This document shows, piece by piece, positions 1 through 8,886 of a stretch of 64,000 nt of DNA. The translations under genes were made by a program, and so were the position numbers. Source of the DNA: Romboutsia_C sp015668195 (GTDB lineage Bacteria; Bacillota; Clostridia; Peptostreptococcales; Peptostreptococcaceae); assembly GCF_015668195.1 (NCBI RefSeq), contig NZ_JADPFC010000001.1:744001-808000 (forward strand), read 5' to 3'. The notes under the pieces are model-generated. The model saw only the letters and a program-made list of their open reading frames with translations, was not told where the DNA came from and did no database searches. How positions within the stretch are numbered: position 1 is the stretch's first letter; the number at the start of each line of letters is the position of its first letter.

Positions 1-1248
1 GATTTAACAAAACTATCTGGTATAGAGCTTAAAAAGTTCTACAAAGAATTACTAACACATCTAGGAGAAGACTGTGATGGTAGAGTAAGGGAAATATACA
101 ATGGAGCTTCAACAAACATAGAAGAGCCTAAAAACTTAGAAAAAATAATAAAAAGCATAGACGAACTAGACTGGTACTCAGCAAAAGAAGAAGGACTAGG
201 AGACTTATACGAGGGACTACTTGAAAAAAATGCATCTGAGAAAAAATCAGGAGCAGGTCAGTACTTCACTCCAAGAGTACTAATAGATATTATGGTTAAA
301 TTAATAGATCCAAAACCAGGAGAAAGATGTAATGACCCTGCATGTGGTACATTTGGATTTATGATAGCAGCAGACCATTATATAAAATCTAAAACAGATG
401 ACTTATTTGATTTAGAATTAGATGAACAAGAATTCCAAAGAAATGAAGCATTCTCAGGATGTGAGTTAGTACATGATACGCATAGACTAGCTATGATGAA
501 TGCTATGCTTCATGATATAGAAGGAAATATATACCTAGGAGATACATTATCAAACTTAGGTAAGCAAATGAAAAACTTAGATGTAGTACTATCTAACCCA
601 CCATTTGGTACGAAAAAAGGTGGAGAGAGAACTACTCGTGATGACTTAGTTTATCAAACTTCAAACAAGCAGTTAAACTTTTTACAACATATATATAGAT
701 CACTTAAAGCAGATGGAAAAGCAAGATGTGCAGTAGTTCTTCCTGATAATGTATTATTCCAAGAGGGTGATGGTACTAAGATTAGAACGGACTTAATGGA
801 TAAGTGTAATTTACACACTATACTTAGACTTCCTACAGGAATTTTCTATGCACAAGGTGTTAAGACTAATGTGCTGTTCTTTACTAGAGGTGTTGATGAG
901 AAGGAAAATACTAAGGATGTTTGGTTCTATGATTTAAGAACTAACATGCCTAACTTTGGTAAGACTAATCCACTTAAGGAAAGTCATTTTGATGATTTTG
1001 TTAAGGCTTATATGGCAGAGGATAGAGAAGCTATAGAGGATGAGAGATGGAATAAGATAAGCAGGGAAGAGATAAGAGAGAAAAATGATAATCTTGATTT
1101 AGGGCTTATTAAGGATGATAGTATACTAGATTATGAGGATTTGCCAGATCCTGTTGAAAGTGCTGAGGAAGCTGTTGCAAAGCTTGAGGAAGCTACTGAT
1201 TTACTTATGAGTGTTATTAAGGAATTAAAGGCTTTAGGTGGTGAGTAG
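1..1248 (+). CDS. hsdM: Type I restriction-modification methyltransferase subunit HsdM (5' end outside window)
   Basis: N6-adenine DNA methylase subunit of a type I restriction-modification enzyme; it works with HsdS to modify the recognition site. The reading frame is open from base 1, so the gene begins upstream; 415 codons are visible and the family usually has about 480-530. Seen: the pre-catalytic stretch SGAGQYFTPR just before the first internal ATG at 292, SAM-binding motif I as DPACGTFGF (visible residue ~112; commonly DPACGTGG) and catalytic motif IV NPPFG (~199). It ends one base before the hsdS start, so the two are translationally coupled. No hsdR lies to the right in this window; if present it must be upstream of base 1. 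Confidence 0.95.
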   Translation, partial: DLTKLSGIELKKFYKELLTHLGEDCDGRVREIYNGASTNIEEPKNLEKIIKSIDELDWYSAKEEGLGDLYEGLLEKNASEKKSGAGQYFTPRVLIDIMVKLIDPKPGERCNDPACGTFGFMIAADHYIKSKTDDLFDLELDEQEFQRNEAFSGCELVHDTHRLAMMNAMLHDIEGNIYLGDTLSNLGKQMKNLDVVLSNPPFGTKKGGERTTRDDLVYQTSNKQLNFLQHIYRSLKADGKARCAVVLPDNVLFQEGDGTKIRTDLMDKCNLHTILRLPTGIFYAQGVKTNVLFFTRGVDEKENTKDVWFYDLRTNMPNFGKTNPLKESHFDDFVKAYMAEDREAIEDERWNKISREEIREKNDNLDLGLIKDDSILDYEDLPDPVESAEEAVAKLEEATDLLMSVIKELKALGGE

Positions 1249-1249
1249 G

Positions 1250-2575
1250 ATGGCGAAAAAGAAGTTGACGATTGATGATGTGCTTGTGCCTAAGGATGAG
1301 ATTCCTTATGAGGTGCCTGAGAATTGGTGTTGGGTTAAGTTAGGTTATATATCTAAAGTAACTATGGGACAAAGTCCTAAGGGAAGTAGTTATAATGATG
1401 AAGGAATAGGTGAAATACTTATAAATGGGCCCGTAGAGTTTGGACCAACTCCATTTTCAAGAACACTAGAAAAGAAATGGACTACTGAACCCACTAAGAT
1501 GTGTGATAAAGATGATATTATAATGTGTGTAAGAGGATCTGTAGGTAAGTTAAATATCGCTGGAAATAGTGCTTGTATAGGTAGAGGAGTATGTGCTATA
1601 AAACCATTTATAAATGAAAAATATTTACTTTATATTCTTAATTTTAAGCAAGATGAAATAAGTAGAATGGGGACAGGAACTACATTTTTAAATATAAGTA
1701 GCAAAGATATACATAATATATCAATTCCAGTACCTCCTTTAGCTGAGCAAGAAAGGATTGTTAATAGGATTGAGAGCCTTTTTGAAAAGGTTGATAAGGC
1801 GGCAGGACTTGTTGATGAGGCTAGGGAAGGTTTTGAGAAGAGAAGGGCTGCTATTTTGGAGAGGGCTTTTAGTGGTGAGTTGACTAAGAAGTGGCGTGAG
1901 GAGAATGGTGTTAGTGATGAGTGGAATAAAATAAGTTTAGAAGGTATATGCTCTTTTAAAAATGGATTGTCTAAAAGGAGTGGTAAAGAAGGAATAGATA
2001 AAAAAGTATTAAGATTAGCAGATATAAATATTAAAGAACATAAGATATATTGTGATGAATCAAGGGTAATAAAACTAGTAGATAAAGAGATTGAAAAATA
2101 TAAAGTTGAAAATAATGATTTGTTATTAATAAGGGTAAATGGAAGTAGAAATATTGTTGGAAAAGTAGTTGTTTATGAGGGGAATGATATAGTTGCATAT
2201 TGTGACCATTTAATAAAGATTACACCAGATAATAAATTAATACTTAATAAATATTTGTGGTATTTAATAAATTCAGATTCAGTGAGAAAAATACTGCTAG
2301 ATAGAGTAGTTTCCTCAGCAGGTCAAAATACTATAAGTCAAGGCAGTTTAAGTGGAATTATAGTTAAACTTTCGACTATAGATGAGCAAAATGAAATAAT
2401 TTATACTTTAGACAAGTTATTCAATAGTGAGTTTAATATTGAAGAGTTAGCAGGTATTGGTGAAAATATAGATATTATTAAGAAATCTATTTTAGCCAAG
2501 GCTTTTAGAGGAGAGCTTGGAAGTAATGATTTGGATGAAGAAAGTAGTATTCAATCATTAATAAAATTAATATAG
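1250..2575 (+). CDS. hsdS: Type I restriction-modification specificity subunit HsdS
   Basis: DNA-recognition subunit that sets the target sequence of the type I enzyme. It shows two target-recognition domains separated by conserved helices: TRD1 starts near YEVPENWCWVKLGYI and ends at VPPLAEQERIVNRIESLFEKV, the central helix carries ERAFSGELT, and a second TRD ends at DEQNEIIYTLDKLF followed by AKAFRGELG. At 441 residues it is full length. The ATG at 1250 is chosen over an upstream in-frame GTG at 1238 because a GGTGGTGAG ribosome site precedes it and only one base separates it from the hsdM stop. Codon use in the TRDs is more A-rich than in the helical spacers, the usual mosaic of recombining hsdS genes. 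Confidence 0.95.
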   Translation: MAKKKLTIDDVLVPKDEIPYEVPENWCWVKLGYISKVTMGQSPKGSSYNDEGIGEILINGPVEFGPTPFSRTLEKKWTTEPTKMCDKDDIIMCVRGSVGKLNIAGNSACIGRGVCAIKPFINEKYLLYILNFKQDEISRMGTGTTFLNISSKDIHNISIPVPPLAEQERIVNRIESLFEKVDKAAGLVDEAREGFEKRRAAILERAFSGELTKKWREENGVSDEWNKISLEGICSFKNGLSKRSGKEGIDKKVLRLADINIKEHKIYCDESRVIKLVDKEIEKYKVENNDLLLIRVNGSRNIVGKVVVYEGNDIVAYCDHLIKITPDNKLILNKYLWYLINSDSVRKILLDRVVSSAGQNTISQGSLSGIIVKLSTIDEQNEIIYTLDKLFNSEFNIEELAGIGENIDIIKKSILAKAFRGELGSNDLDEESSIQSLIKLI

Positions 2576-2594
2576 AACTATACTATGTAGACTT

Positions 2595-2623
2595 AAGACC
2601 TATATTTTATATAGGTCTTTTTA
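2595..2623 (+). terminator. Intrinsic terminator after hsdS
   Basis: Hairpin with arms AAGACCTATA and TATAGGTCTT followed by a short T run. It closes the hsdMS transcript and separates it from the rnlAB pair. Confidence 0.8.
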
Positions 2624-2725
2624 ACATAAATTTATTATATAATTTGTTTATAACTTAAACTATATTGAGAGAGTATTTAAATTATGGTAAAATAAACCTA
2701 TGAAAAAATAGAGGAGTATTAGGTA

Positions 2726-3826
2726 ATGAATGATAATTTTAAAAATTTAAATATCAACAGAAATAATTTAAATGGTTTGATTAAATCATATTGTGAAGCT
2801 AACATTGAGGGGGAATTTAAATTTACTGAAATAATATCAATTAATGATAAAAATAATGTATATCAAGCTCAAGTTGAAAGCAATGGCAAAATATCATTAT
2901 TGAATTTTTACTATAATAGAAATGGTACAACAACAATTTCATATAAAGTTGGCAAAAATCAAGCTTTGTCATTAGAAATATCAAGATACATAAAACAAAA
3001 TGGAGTAGTGGATGATAGAAATAATATACACTCTACTATTAAAAGTGTTGATACTGAAAGTTTTGAATTATTAGTTGAGTATATTTCTGAAGAAGTAGAT
3101 ACTGACATTATTGAAAAGTTAGAGATACCATATGGTTATAAATATAAATTTAAGAGTAATAAATTTAATGATTCATTAACATTAATTCATTACTATACTA
3201 AAAATAAACTTACAATTCAAGGAAAACCATTATATTTATACAGTGAAGTAATTAGTTTCTTATCTGAATTTATAGGATTTGAAGAGATAATTGATAGCCA
3301 AGCTGCTATGTATAATATTGATTTGAAAGCTGAAGATGTCAGAACAGAAATCAATGAATGTTTAGAGAAGAGTTATGACTATTTAGGAGAAAATTTAAAG
3401 AGTGTTTTAAGTCCAGCATTTGCATTAAGAAAAATTGAGATAGAAATGGATGACTATTCTGTATTTGTTTATCCAGCGCTGAGAGCATTAGAGGGATATC
3501 TTAAAAAAATAATATTTGAAAAAAATATTGAAATAGATAGGAATTTTAATATGTTTGAAGAACATTCTATAAATAGAGGATATTATTGCTTAAAATATAA
3601 AATAGCACAGGAATTGGGGTGCAGTAAAACAAGAAATTGTTTAGAAAAAATTTATAATTTCTTAAGGGTAAACAGGCATCCTTTATTTCATGCAAGCTAT
3701 GATGACTCTTCAATATTAATAATTAAAGATAGAAAAGAGGCAAATAGAATTGTTAATGAAACTATTGCTTTAATAGAAGAAACTTATTGTGAAATAGAAC
3801 ATACAATAAAATGTGTATTAAATTAA
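2726..3826 (+). CDS. rnlA: RNase LS-type toxin RnlA (HEPN ribonuclease)
   Basis: Predicted mRNA endoribonuclease toxin of an RnlA/RnlB pair; in E. coli the homologous pair blocks T4 phage lacking Dmd. Recognition comes from recalled similarity to E. coli RnlA (357 aa; here 366 aa). The N-terminus KNLNINRNNL matches its KNLNLVRANI; FYYNRNGTTTISY matches a conserved segment; LTIQGKPLYLY matches LQIQGRPLSCY; YPALRALEGYLK (249-260) matches YPELRTIEGVLK. The C-terminal RVNRHPLFH (314-322) holds the HEPN R-x4-H pair R317/H322, with E256 where the E. coli catalytic glutamate sits. The start has a GAGGAG site 10 bases upstream. rnlB follows 48 bp downstream. Seen: motifs and length. Inferred: toxin activity and phage defence. 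Confidence 0.87.
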   Translation: MNDNFKNLNINRNNLNGLIKSYCEANIEGEFKFTEIISINDKNNVYQAQVESNGKISLLNFYYNRNGTTTISYKVGKNQALSLEISRYIKQNGVVDDRNNIHSTIKSVDTESFELLVEYISEEVDTDIIEKLEIPYGYKYKFKSNKFNDSLTLIHYYTKNKLTIQGKPLYLYSEVISFLSEFIGFEEIIDSQAAMYNIDLKAEDVRTEINECLEKSYDYLGENLKSVLSPAFALRKIEIEMDDYSVFVYPALRALEGYLKKIIFEKNIEIDRNFNMFEEHSINRGYYCLKYKIAQELGCSKTRNCLEKIYNFLRVNRHPLFHASYDDSSILIIKDRKEANRIVNETIALIEETYCEIEHTIKCVLN

Positions 3827-3874
3827 TTTATAGTAGTAATAATTATATAAGGATAAAGAAAAGGAGGTGGAATT

Positions 3875-4243
3875 ATGCAAATATATGAAATAGCAAAAAC
3901 TAAAGATATAGAGTATAGCAGTATAATATTTTCCACCGACTGCAGTAATCCAATTGATGATTTAACTAACATAGAAAAAGATTTAAGACATGAAGGATAT
4001 ATAGGTAAAGTTATATTTGATTTATTGCTAGTAAATGGTAATTGCAATAACAGATTTATTGAAGCATTTTTTAATGGACAGAAATTCGATAGACAGAGTT
4101 TTAAAAATCATAATTTAATATCTCAAGAACTTAAAGCTATAATAACAGATTTCTACTATATAAATTCTGGTATTGTAGAAAATAGCAGACTTTCTAAACC
4201 TATTAAGTTTTTAATAAAAAGAAAAAAGTTACCTTTTAATTAA
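3875..4243 (+). CDS. rnlB: RNase LS antitoxin RnlB
   Basis: Predicted antitoxin partner that holds the RnlA ribonuclease in check. At 122 aa it matches the E. coli RnlB length (about 123). Seen: an N-terminal half with NPIDDLTNIEKDL, then GKVIFDLLLVNGNCNNRF and an F-F-G-x-x-FD segment typical of the RnlB family, with no DNA-binding motif. A strong AAGGAGGTGG ribosome site precedes the ATG, stronger than that of rnlA, which fits an antitoxin made in excess. The 48-bp gap from rnlA contains no terminator, so one transcript is likely. Assignment leans partly on position beside rnlA. Confidence 0.8.
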   Translation: MQIYEIAKTKDIEYSSIIFSTDCSNPIDDLTNIEKDLRHEGYIGKVIFDLLLVNGNCNNRFIEAFFNGQKFDRQSFKNHNLISQELKAIITDFYYINSGIVENSRLSKPIKFLIKRKKLPFN

Positions 4244-4312
4244 TTTTACATAAATGAAATTTAAAGATTAATTAATTAGAAATAACAATAGAAATATGCC
4301 TTGTATAATATT

Positions 4313-4345
4313 AAAAAGTCCTCTTTATTTTAGGGGACTTTTATA
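4313..4345 (+). terminator. Intrinsic terminator after rnlAB
   Basis: Arms AAAAGTCC and GGACTTTT (extendable by two or three pairs including G-T) around a T-rich loop, directly followed by T/A-rich sequence. It ends the rnlAB unit. Confidence 0.75.
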
Positions 4346-4652
4346 ATATATAAAATAATATAATTTATCATACTGTAACTACTACTATATACAGTAAAAC
4401 AACTAGAAAATATATGGGTACATTGGAAATAATAACATAAATTCAATAACTACAAAAGTACTATACAAAATAATAAATTTAAATAAGCAAGCAAACTTAC
4501 TTATCGCGTCTTTGGGATGTAGGAGGTATTGAAAAATACCTTACTCTATATAAGGAGATAAAGTGTTGAGTTTACATTAATGTTACAAAAAATGGAATTT
4601 TTTTTAAATTCTTGCATATCATATAGTAATTTTTAAGTATCTATATGAGGGG
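4346..4652. other. Intergenic stretch before the GHKL gene
   Basis: About 300 bp without a supported gene. It holds one copy of the 13-mer TCAATAACTACAA (4443-4455), which recurs at 5952-5964 on the other side of the GHKL gene. An AGGAGG near 4532 is followed only by a reading frame of about ten codons. No clear promoter was chosen. Confidence 0.4.
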
Positions 4653-5735
4653 ATGATTATAATTAAAGATAATAAAATTAATGTAGGGATAAAATACCTA
4701 AAAACAAATTTAAAATACGAAATAGAGGGTATTAAAAGCTCTATATGTCAGCTGATTCATAATTCTGTTGAGGCAAGAGATAATAAATTGACAAAAGAAG
4801 ATCCTTGTAAAATTAAAATTATAATAGATACAGACTCAATTTCTATTAATGATAATAGTGGAGGAATAAAAAAAGAAATTGATAGTGATGGGTTATTTAC
4901 AATTGAGATAGATAACTCCAATCTAAATTCAGGAATAGGCATGAAAAGAGCTTTTCTAACTTTAGGAAACAGCATGACAATTACATCTAATCAAAAAAGT
5001 AACTCTAGAAAATTTATAATAGAGCCAAATGATAAGAATACGAACCTAATACATAAAAGTTATAATACAAAATATGAATCTACAGAACCTGAAGGTACAA
5101 AAATAGAAATAACAAATCTAGAAAAAGTAATTATTAAAGAAATAGAAAAAGTTGAATTTTATAATAAGCTTATAAGAGAACTAGGTTATATATACAGGTA
5201 TCTTATAAATAAAGAATTGTTACAAATTGTTGTTGAAAATAAAAAAAATAATGAGGATCTAAATATTTCTGCAATAGATATAGATGGACAATGTATAGAT
5301 GAAACAGTATTAACAAATAATGCAACATGCTATTTATATAAAACTAATGGTAATAATTTGAGCGGGGTTGAAGTTTTTAGTAAAGATTTAATGAGATATA
5401 ATGCTAATGAAGGAAAAAAGATAGTTAAATGGAATCAACTAAGTGAGATTGGTCATTCATACAAAAACTGTTTGGTAGTAATTATAGATTATGAAAATAA
5501 TACTAGTATAGATAATATTTTTAACGGAGAAATTTGTGAAGAAATAGAAAGTTTTATCCAAAAGAACAGTTTTAAATTTAGAGTAAATGAAACTAGTATT
5601 CAATTTTCTAAACCTATAAATGAAGTTGAAAAATTAAAGAAATATTATAATGTTGAAAATAATAAAAAGCTGGGAGAGAAAGGATACTTAAAACTTCTAG
5701 CAGAGTATGATGATGACAATGATAAATTTAAATAG
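4653..5735 (+). CDS. GHKL-superfamily ATPase, unknown function
   Basis: 360-residue protein with a Bergerat (GHKL) ATP-binding fold at its N-terminus. Seen: N-box QLIHNSVEA (33-41, the asparagine position of ELxxNxxDA), G1 box DNSGGI (67-72) and G2 box GIGMKRAFLTLG (94-105). About 230 residues follow that I do not recognise; there is no histidine-kinase phosphoacceptor domain, membrane segment or MutL/gyrase transducer motif. The architecture resembles stand-alone Hsp90/MORC-like ATPases found in defence islands, and its position between restriction and toxin genes suggests a defence role (inference). The GAGGGG site abuts the ATG with no spacer, which is unusual; a downstream ATT start at 4662 would have normal spacing. 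It is monocistronic as far as seen. Confidence 0.75.
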   Translation: MIIIKDNKINVGIKYLKTNLKYEIEGIKSSICQLIHNSVEARDNKLTKEDPCKIKIIIDTDSISINDNSGGIKKEIDSDGLFTIEIDNSNLNSGIGMKRAFLTLGNSMTITSNQKSNSRKFIIEPNDKNTNLIHKSYNTKYESTEPEGTKIEITNLEKVIIKEIEKVEFYNKLIRELGYIYRYLINKELLQIVVENKKNNEDLNISAIDIDGQCIDETVLTNNATCYLYKTNGNNLSGVEVFSKDLMRYNANEGKKIVKWNQLSEIGHSYKNCLVVIIDYENNTSIDNIFNGEICEEIESFIQKNSFKFRVNETSIQFSKPINEVEKLKKYYNVENNKKLGEKGYLKLLAEYDDDNDKFK

Positions 5736-5882
5736 TTATATAAAATAAAAGTATAATTTCTTCTATATAATAAGATTATCACAGTAGATAAAATAGCATA
5801 GTATATTAATAAATTAATAAAAACTTTCATTTATTGGATTATTATGAAATTCAGTTTTAAGTATAAATTGAGAAATAGAATA

Positions 5883-5919
5883 TAAGCAAAGAACTAGTCT
5901 AAGACTAGTTCTTTGCTTA
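5883..5919. repeat. Perfect 18-bp inverted repeat
   Basis: TAAGCAAAGAACTAGTCT (5883-5900) and its exact reverse complement (5902-5919) are separated by a single A. There is no T run on the plus strand, so it is not a classical terminator for the GHKL gene 148 bp upstream, though it could act as one for either strand or be a protein-binding palindrome. Confidence 0.7.
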
Positions 5920-6025
5920 GTAAGAAATAAAACTAATTTTTTATTAGAAAATCAATAACTACAAGTATATAAACGAAAAATAGAATGGATGTGAGAAATA
6001 CTAAACAAGTACTAAATCTCCACTC

Positions 6026-6217
6026 TTAATTAGAACGAACAACTACTGTAGAAGAAAGAGGTAGCCTATGTTTTCTTCTATAAGGATAAAAAATAAATAC
6101 TCCTTTTGGACTAGACATATCAAAAAATATATGGGATATATAACCTAAAGGTATAGGTAGAATATAAATTTTATACTCTTTATAAATATTAAAATAGAAT
6201 ATATTTATTAAAACATG
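6026..6217 (-). pseudogene. Remnant of a YdjM/DUF457-family membrane metal-dependent hydrolase
   Basis: On the minus strand a frame of about 60 codons without a start reads LPIPLGYISHIFFDMSSPKG, then VFIFYPYRRKHRLPL, ending at a TAA (complement of 6026-6028). H-x3-D-x4-P-x-G followed by an aromatic-P-x-x-x-K segment is typical of the C-terminal part of DUF457/YdjM proteins. The N-terminal two-thirds are absent: upstream the frame runs into the helicase remnant on the opposite strand at about 6220. Dead fragment; the family call rests on this motif alone. Confidence 0.5.
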
Positions 6218-6219
6218 AT

Positions 6220-6868
6220 GTTATAGATTTTCCTAGAGCAAAGTCTGCGATTTTAAAGTATATTAAAGATGTTGATGATGATAGTATGTATCATGCTTTT
6301 TAGTATTTAAATCAAGATTATTATGATTCAGTTCAGAAAAAAGGTAAGCTTAAGTTAGTACATTATATAGATGGAAAGTTATATAAAAGTGATGCTTTTG
6401 CTAAGGTTTTAGATGATGCTGAAAGTAGACAATACATTGAATATGTTATTAATTATGGTATTCTTAGATATGAAAAAGAGTTTAAGGAAGAGTATTATGG
6501 AGCACCATTCTTTAAGCTATATGAGCAGTATAGTATGGTAGATGCTGCGTATTTATCTAATTATAGAAAGATACATTCTTCTTTTAGAGGTAGTGGGTTA
6601 CTTGTTAATGATAATGATTATTTCCTATTTATTGATCTTCACAAGGAAGAGGGTATTGATGAGAGGATTAATTACAAGGACAAGTTTATAAGTGAGGGGT
6701 ACTTCCAGTGGCAAAGTCCTAATGCTACTAAGCAAGATAGTGATATGGAAAGAATATTATTTTTAACAAGGATATAGGGGTTAGTCTTCATTTGTTTGTT
6801 AGAAAGTATAGAGAGCTTGATGGAAAATCTGAGCCTTATATTTAGAGGGAATTTTTGGAGAAGGTATA
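6220..6868 (+). pseudogene. C-terminal remnant of a DUF3427 DEAD/DEAH helicase
   Basis: A frame entered without a start codon at about 6220 reads VIDFPRAKSAILKYI, meets an in-frame TAG at about 6301, and continues to the highly characteristic FRGSGLLVNDNDYFLFIDLH and YFQWQSPNATKQDSD of the DUF3427 domain carried at the C-terminus of superfamily 2 helicases. A frameshift in the T run near 6765 ends the frame at 6777, but the next frame resumes with GVSLHLFVRKYRELDGKSEP before another TAG. The helicase core is entirely missing. It is therefore a multiply broken 3' fragment, probably of a defence-type helicase. A 5' limit beyond 6220 could not be seen. Confidence 0.8.
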
Positions 6869-6907
6869 AAGTTATAAATAAAATATTATATAAGATAATA
6901 TTCAATT

Positions 6908-6943
6908 AATCCCCCTACGTTTAAAAATAGACGTAGGGGGATT
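6908..6943. terminator. Strong bidirectional hairpin between the helicase remnant and prfC
   Basis: Arms AATCCCCCTACGT and ACGTAGGGGGATT pair perfectly over 13 bp. It lies 20 bp beyond the prfC stop on the minus strand. Its right half shares TTAAAAATAGACGTAGGG with the nhaC terminator at 14927-14964. The U tract is weak on both strands. Confidence 0.75.
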
Positions 6944-6962
6944 TACATTTATTATTTATTTT

Positions 6963-8561
6963 TTACAAAGAAGTTTCTTTTAAAACTAAATTTTCGTTTC
7001 TCTCAATTAGAGTTCTAATAGACCATTCATTTTGGAATAACACTACTGGGTTGCTATTTTTATCCTCAACTAATAATGTATCCATTGGCATTGAAAGCTT
7101 ACCATATTTGGAAAGATCATTTTCAATCCAACGTACATAGCGATAAGGTAGTGAATTCATTAGCATCTCAACACCATATTCTTGTTTTAGACGATATTCT
7201 AAAACTTCAAATTGTAAAACTCCAACTACACCTATAATAAGTTCTTCCATACCAGAATTAGGTTGTTTGAATACCTGTATAGCACCTTCTTCTGATAACT
7301 GTGTAATACCCTTTACGAACTGCTTTCTCTTAAGAGCATTTTTTGTAGATACTCTTGCAAAATATTCAGGCGCAAATTGTGGTATACCACTGTATTGTAA
7401 ATTTGATTGCTTTTCACTTAATGTATCACCAATGTTAAATATGCCTGGGTCATGTATACCTATAATGTCACCTGGGTAAGCTGTATCTATTATAACACGG
7501 TCTTGTGCTACAAACTGTTGAGGTTGAGAAAGTTTTATCTTTTTCTTTCTTTGTACATGATTTACTGTCATACCTTTTTCAAATTTACCAGAGCAAATTC
7601 GAAGGAATGCAATCCTATCTCTATGAGATTTATCCATATTGGCTTGAATTTTAAATATAAATCCTGAGAAGTTATCCGAACTAGGGTCAATATCACCTAA
7701 ATTACTACTACGAGGAGTTGGTGGTGGTGTTATTTCTAGGAACGATTCTAAGAATGGTTCTACACCAAAGTTAGTAAGGGCACTTCCGAAGAACACAGGC
7801 GTTAATTCACCATTTAATATTTTATCTAAGTCAAAATTATCTCCAGCAATATCTAAAAGTTCAATATCTTCTAGCAATTTTGAATGAAGAGCATCACCTA
7901 ATAAAGTATTAAATTTTTCATCAGATACATCTCCAGTTATAGAATTAGCAATAGATTGTCCATGGTTACCATCATCAAATAATTCAACTTGATTTTTATG
8001 ACGATTAAACACACCTTTAAATTCTTTACCAGAACCAATTGGCCAGTTTACTGGACAAGAACGAATTCCTAAGACATTTTCAATATCTTCAAGTAGCTCA
8101 AATGGATCTTTTCCTTGACGGTCCATTTTATTGATGAAAGTGAATATTGGAATTCCTCTCATTTTACAAACATGGAATAATTTCTTTGTCTGATCCTCAA
8201 CACCTTTAGCAGAGTCAATAACCATTACTGCACAGTCTGCTGCCATAAGAGTTCTATAAGTGTCCTCACTGAAATCTTGATGCCCAGGAGTATCAAGAAT
8301 ATTTATACAAAAGTTATTATATTCAAATTGAAGAACACTTGATGCAACTGATATACCTCTTTGTTTTTCAATTTCCATCCAGTCAGATACTGCATGTTTT
8401 TGAGATCTTCTTGATTTAACTGATCCTGCTTCACGAATGGCACCACCATATAATAGAAACTTTTCAGTTAATGTAGTCTTTCCTGCATCGGGATGGGAAA
8501 TGATTGCAAAGGTTCTTCTTCTTTTAACCTCATCAATCAAGCTTAAATTTTGTTGTGTCAT
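6963..8561 (-). CDS. prfC: Peptide chain release factor 3 (RF3)
   Basis: Translational GTPase that removes RF1/RF2 from the ribosome after peptide release and helps clear miscoded peptides; cytoplasmic. 532 aa, full family length (about 525-530). Seen: P-loop HPDAGKT (23-29), switch region with EKQRGISVASSVLQF, DTPGH (about 88-92), NKMDR for guanine specificity (about 142), and the RF3-specific C-terminal region ending VRWIEND. The ATG follows AAAGGATGATAAAAA. It is a housekeeping gene in the middle of the defence/decay region, transcribed away from mcrBC, and has no sign of damage. Confidence 0.97.
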   Translation of the reverse strand: MTQQNLSLIDEVKRRRTFAIISHPDAGKTTLTEKFLLYGGAIREAGSVKSRRSQKHAVSDWMEIEKQRGISVASSVLQFEYNNFCINILDTPGHQDFSEDTYRTLMAADCAVMVIDSAKGVEDQTKKLFHVCKMRGIPIFTFINKMDRQGKDPFELLEDIENVLGIRSCPVNWPIGSGKEFKGVFNRHKNQVELFDDGNHGQSIANSITGDVSDEKFNTLLGDALHSKLLEDIELLDIAGDNFDLDKILNGELTPVFFGSALTNFGVEPFLESFLEITPPPTPRSSNLGDIDPSSDNFSGFIFKIQANMDKSHRDRIAFLRICSGKFEKGMTVNHVQRKKKIKLSQPQQFVAQDRVIIDTAYPGDIIGIHDPGIFNIGDTLSEKQSNLQYSGIPQFAPEYFARVSTKNALKRKQFVKGITQLSEEGAIQVFKQPNSGMEELIIGVVGVLQFEVLEYRLKQEYGVEMLMNSLPYRYVRWIENDLSKYGKLSMPMDTLLVEDKNSNPVVLFQNEWSIRTLIERNENLVLKETSL

Positions 8562-8886
8562 TTTTTATCATCCTTTATTTTAATTTTATGATTATATAAA
8601 TATAAAAAGTTATACTTAATAATAGTTTTAAAATGAACATAATTTTCTATGTACTATAAAAAACTACAGTCTTTTTGATATTATAACTTTATTGCAAAAC
8701 TGTCAATATAGAAACTTTTTTATATTCTATTTACATTATTATAATAATTTTCAGGAACGTTAGGTGTAGGTTATAATACAATCTTTTAATATATTAAAGT
8801 TTAGCATATAATTACAGTATAAATAGATGATAATTATAGTTTTATAAAAGATATAGATATATTAGATTTACATTTGGAGGAGAAGC
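8562..8886. other. Divergent intergenic region between prfC and mcrB
   Basis: 325 bp of AT-rich sequence that must hold both outward promoters. Several TTG-n-TATAAT-like matches exist but none is decisive. No hairpin, repeat or coding frame was recognised. Confidence 0.4.

Noticed and set aside
2575..4345. Reading the two ORFs after hsdS as a missing HsdR
   Set aside because: They are far too short (366 and 122 aa) and lack helicase or nuclease motifs of HsdR; they match RnlA and RnlB.
4495..4568. Short frame LSRLWDVGGIEKYLTLYKEI near the GHKL gene, after an AGGAGG
   Set aside because: About 25 codons, no start at the right distance and no family; possibly a transposase scrap but not supportable.
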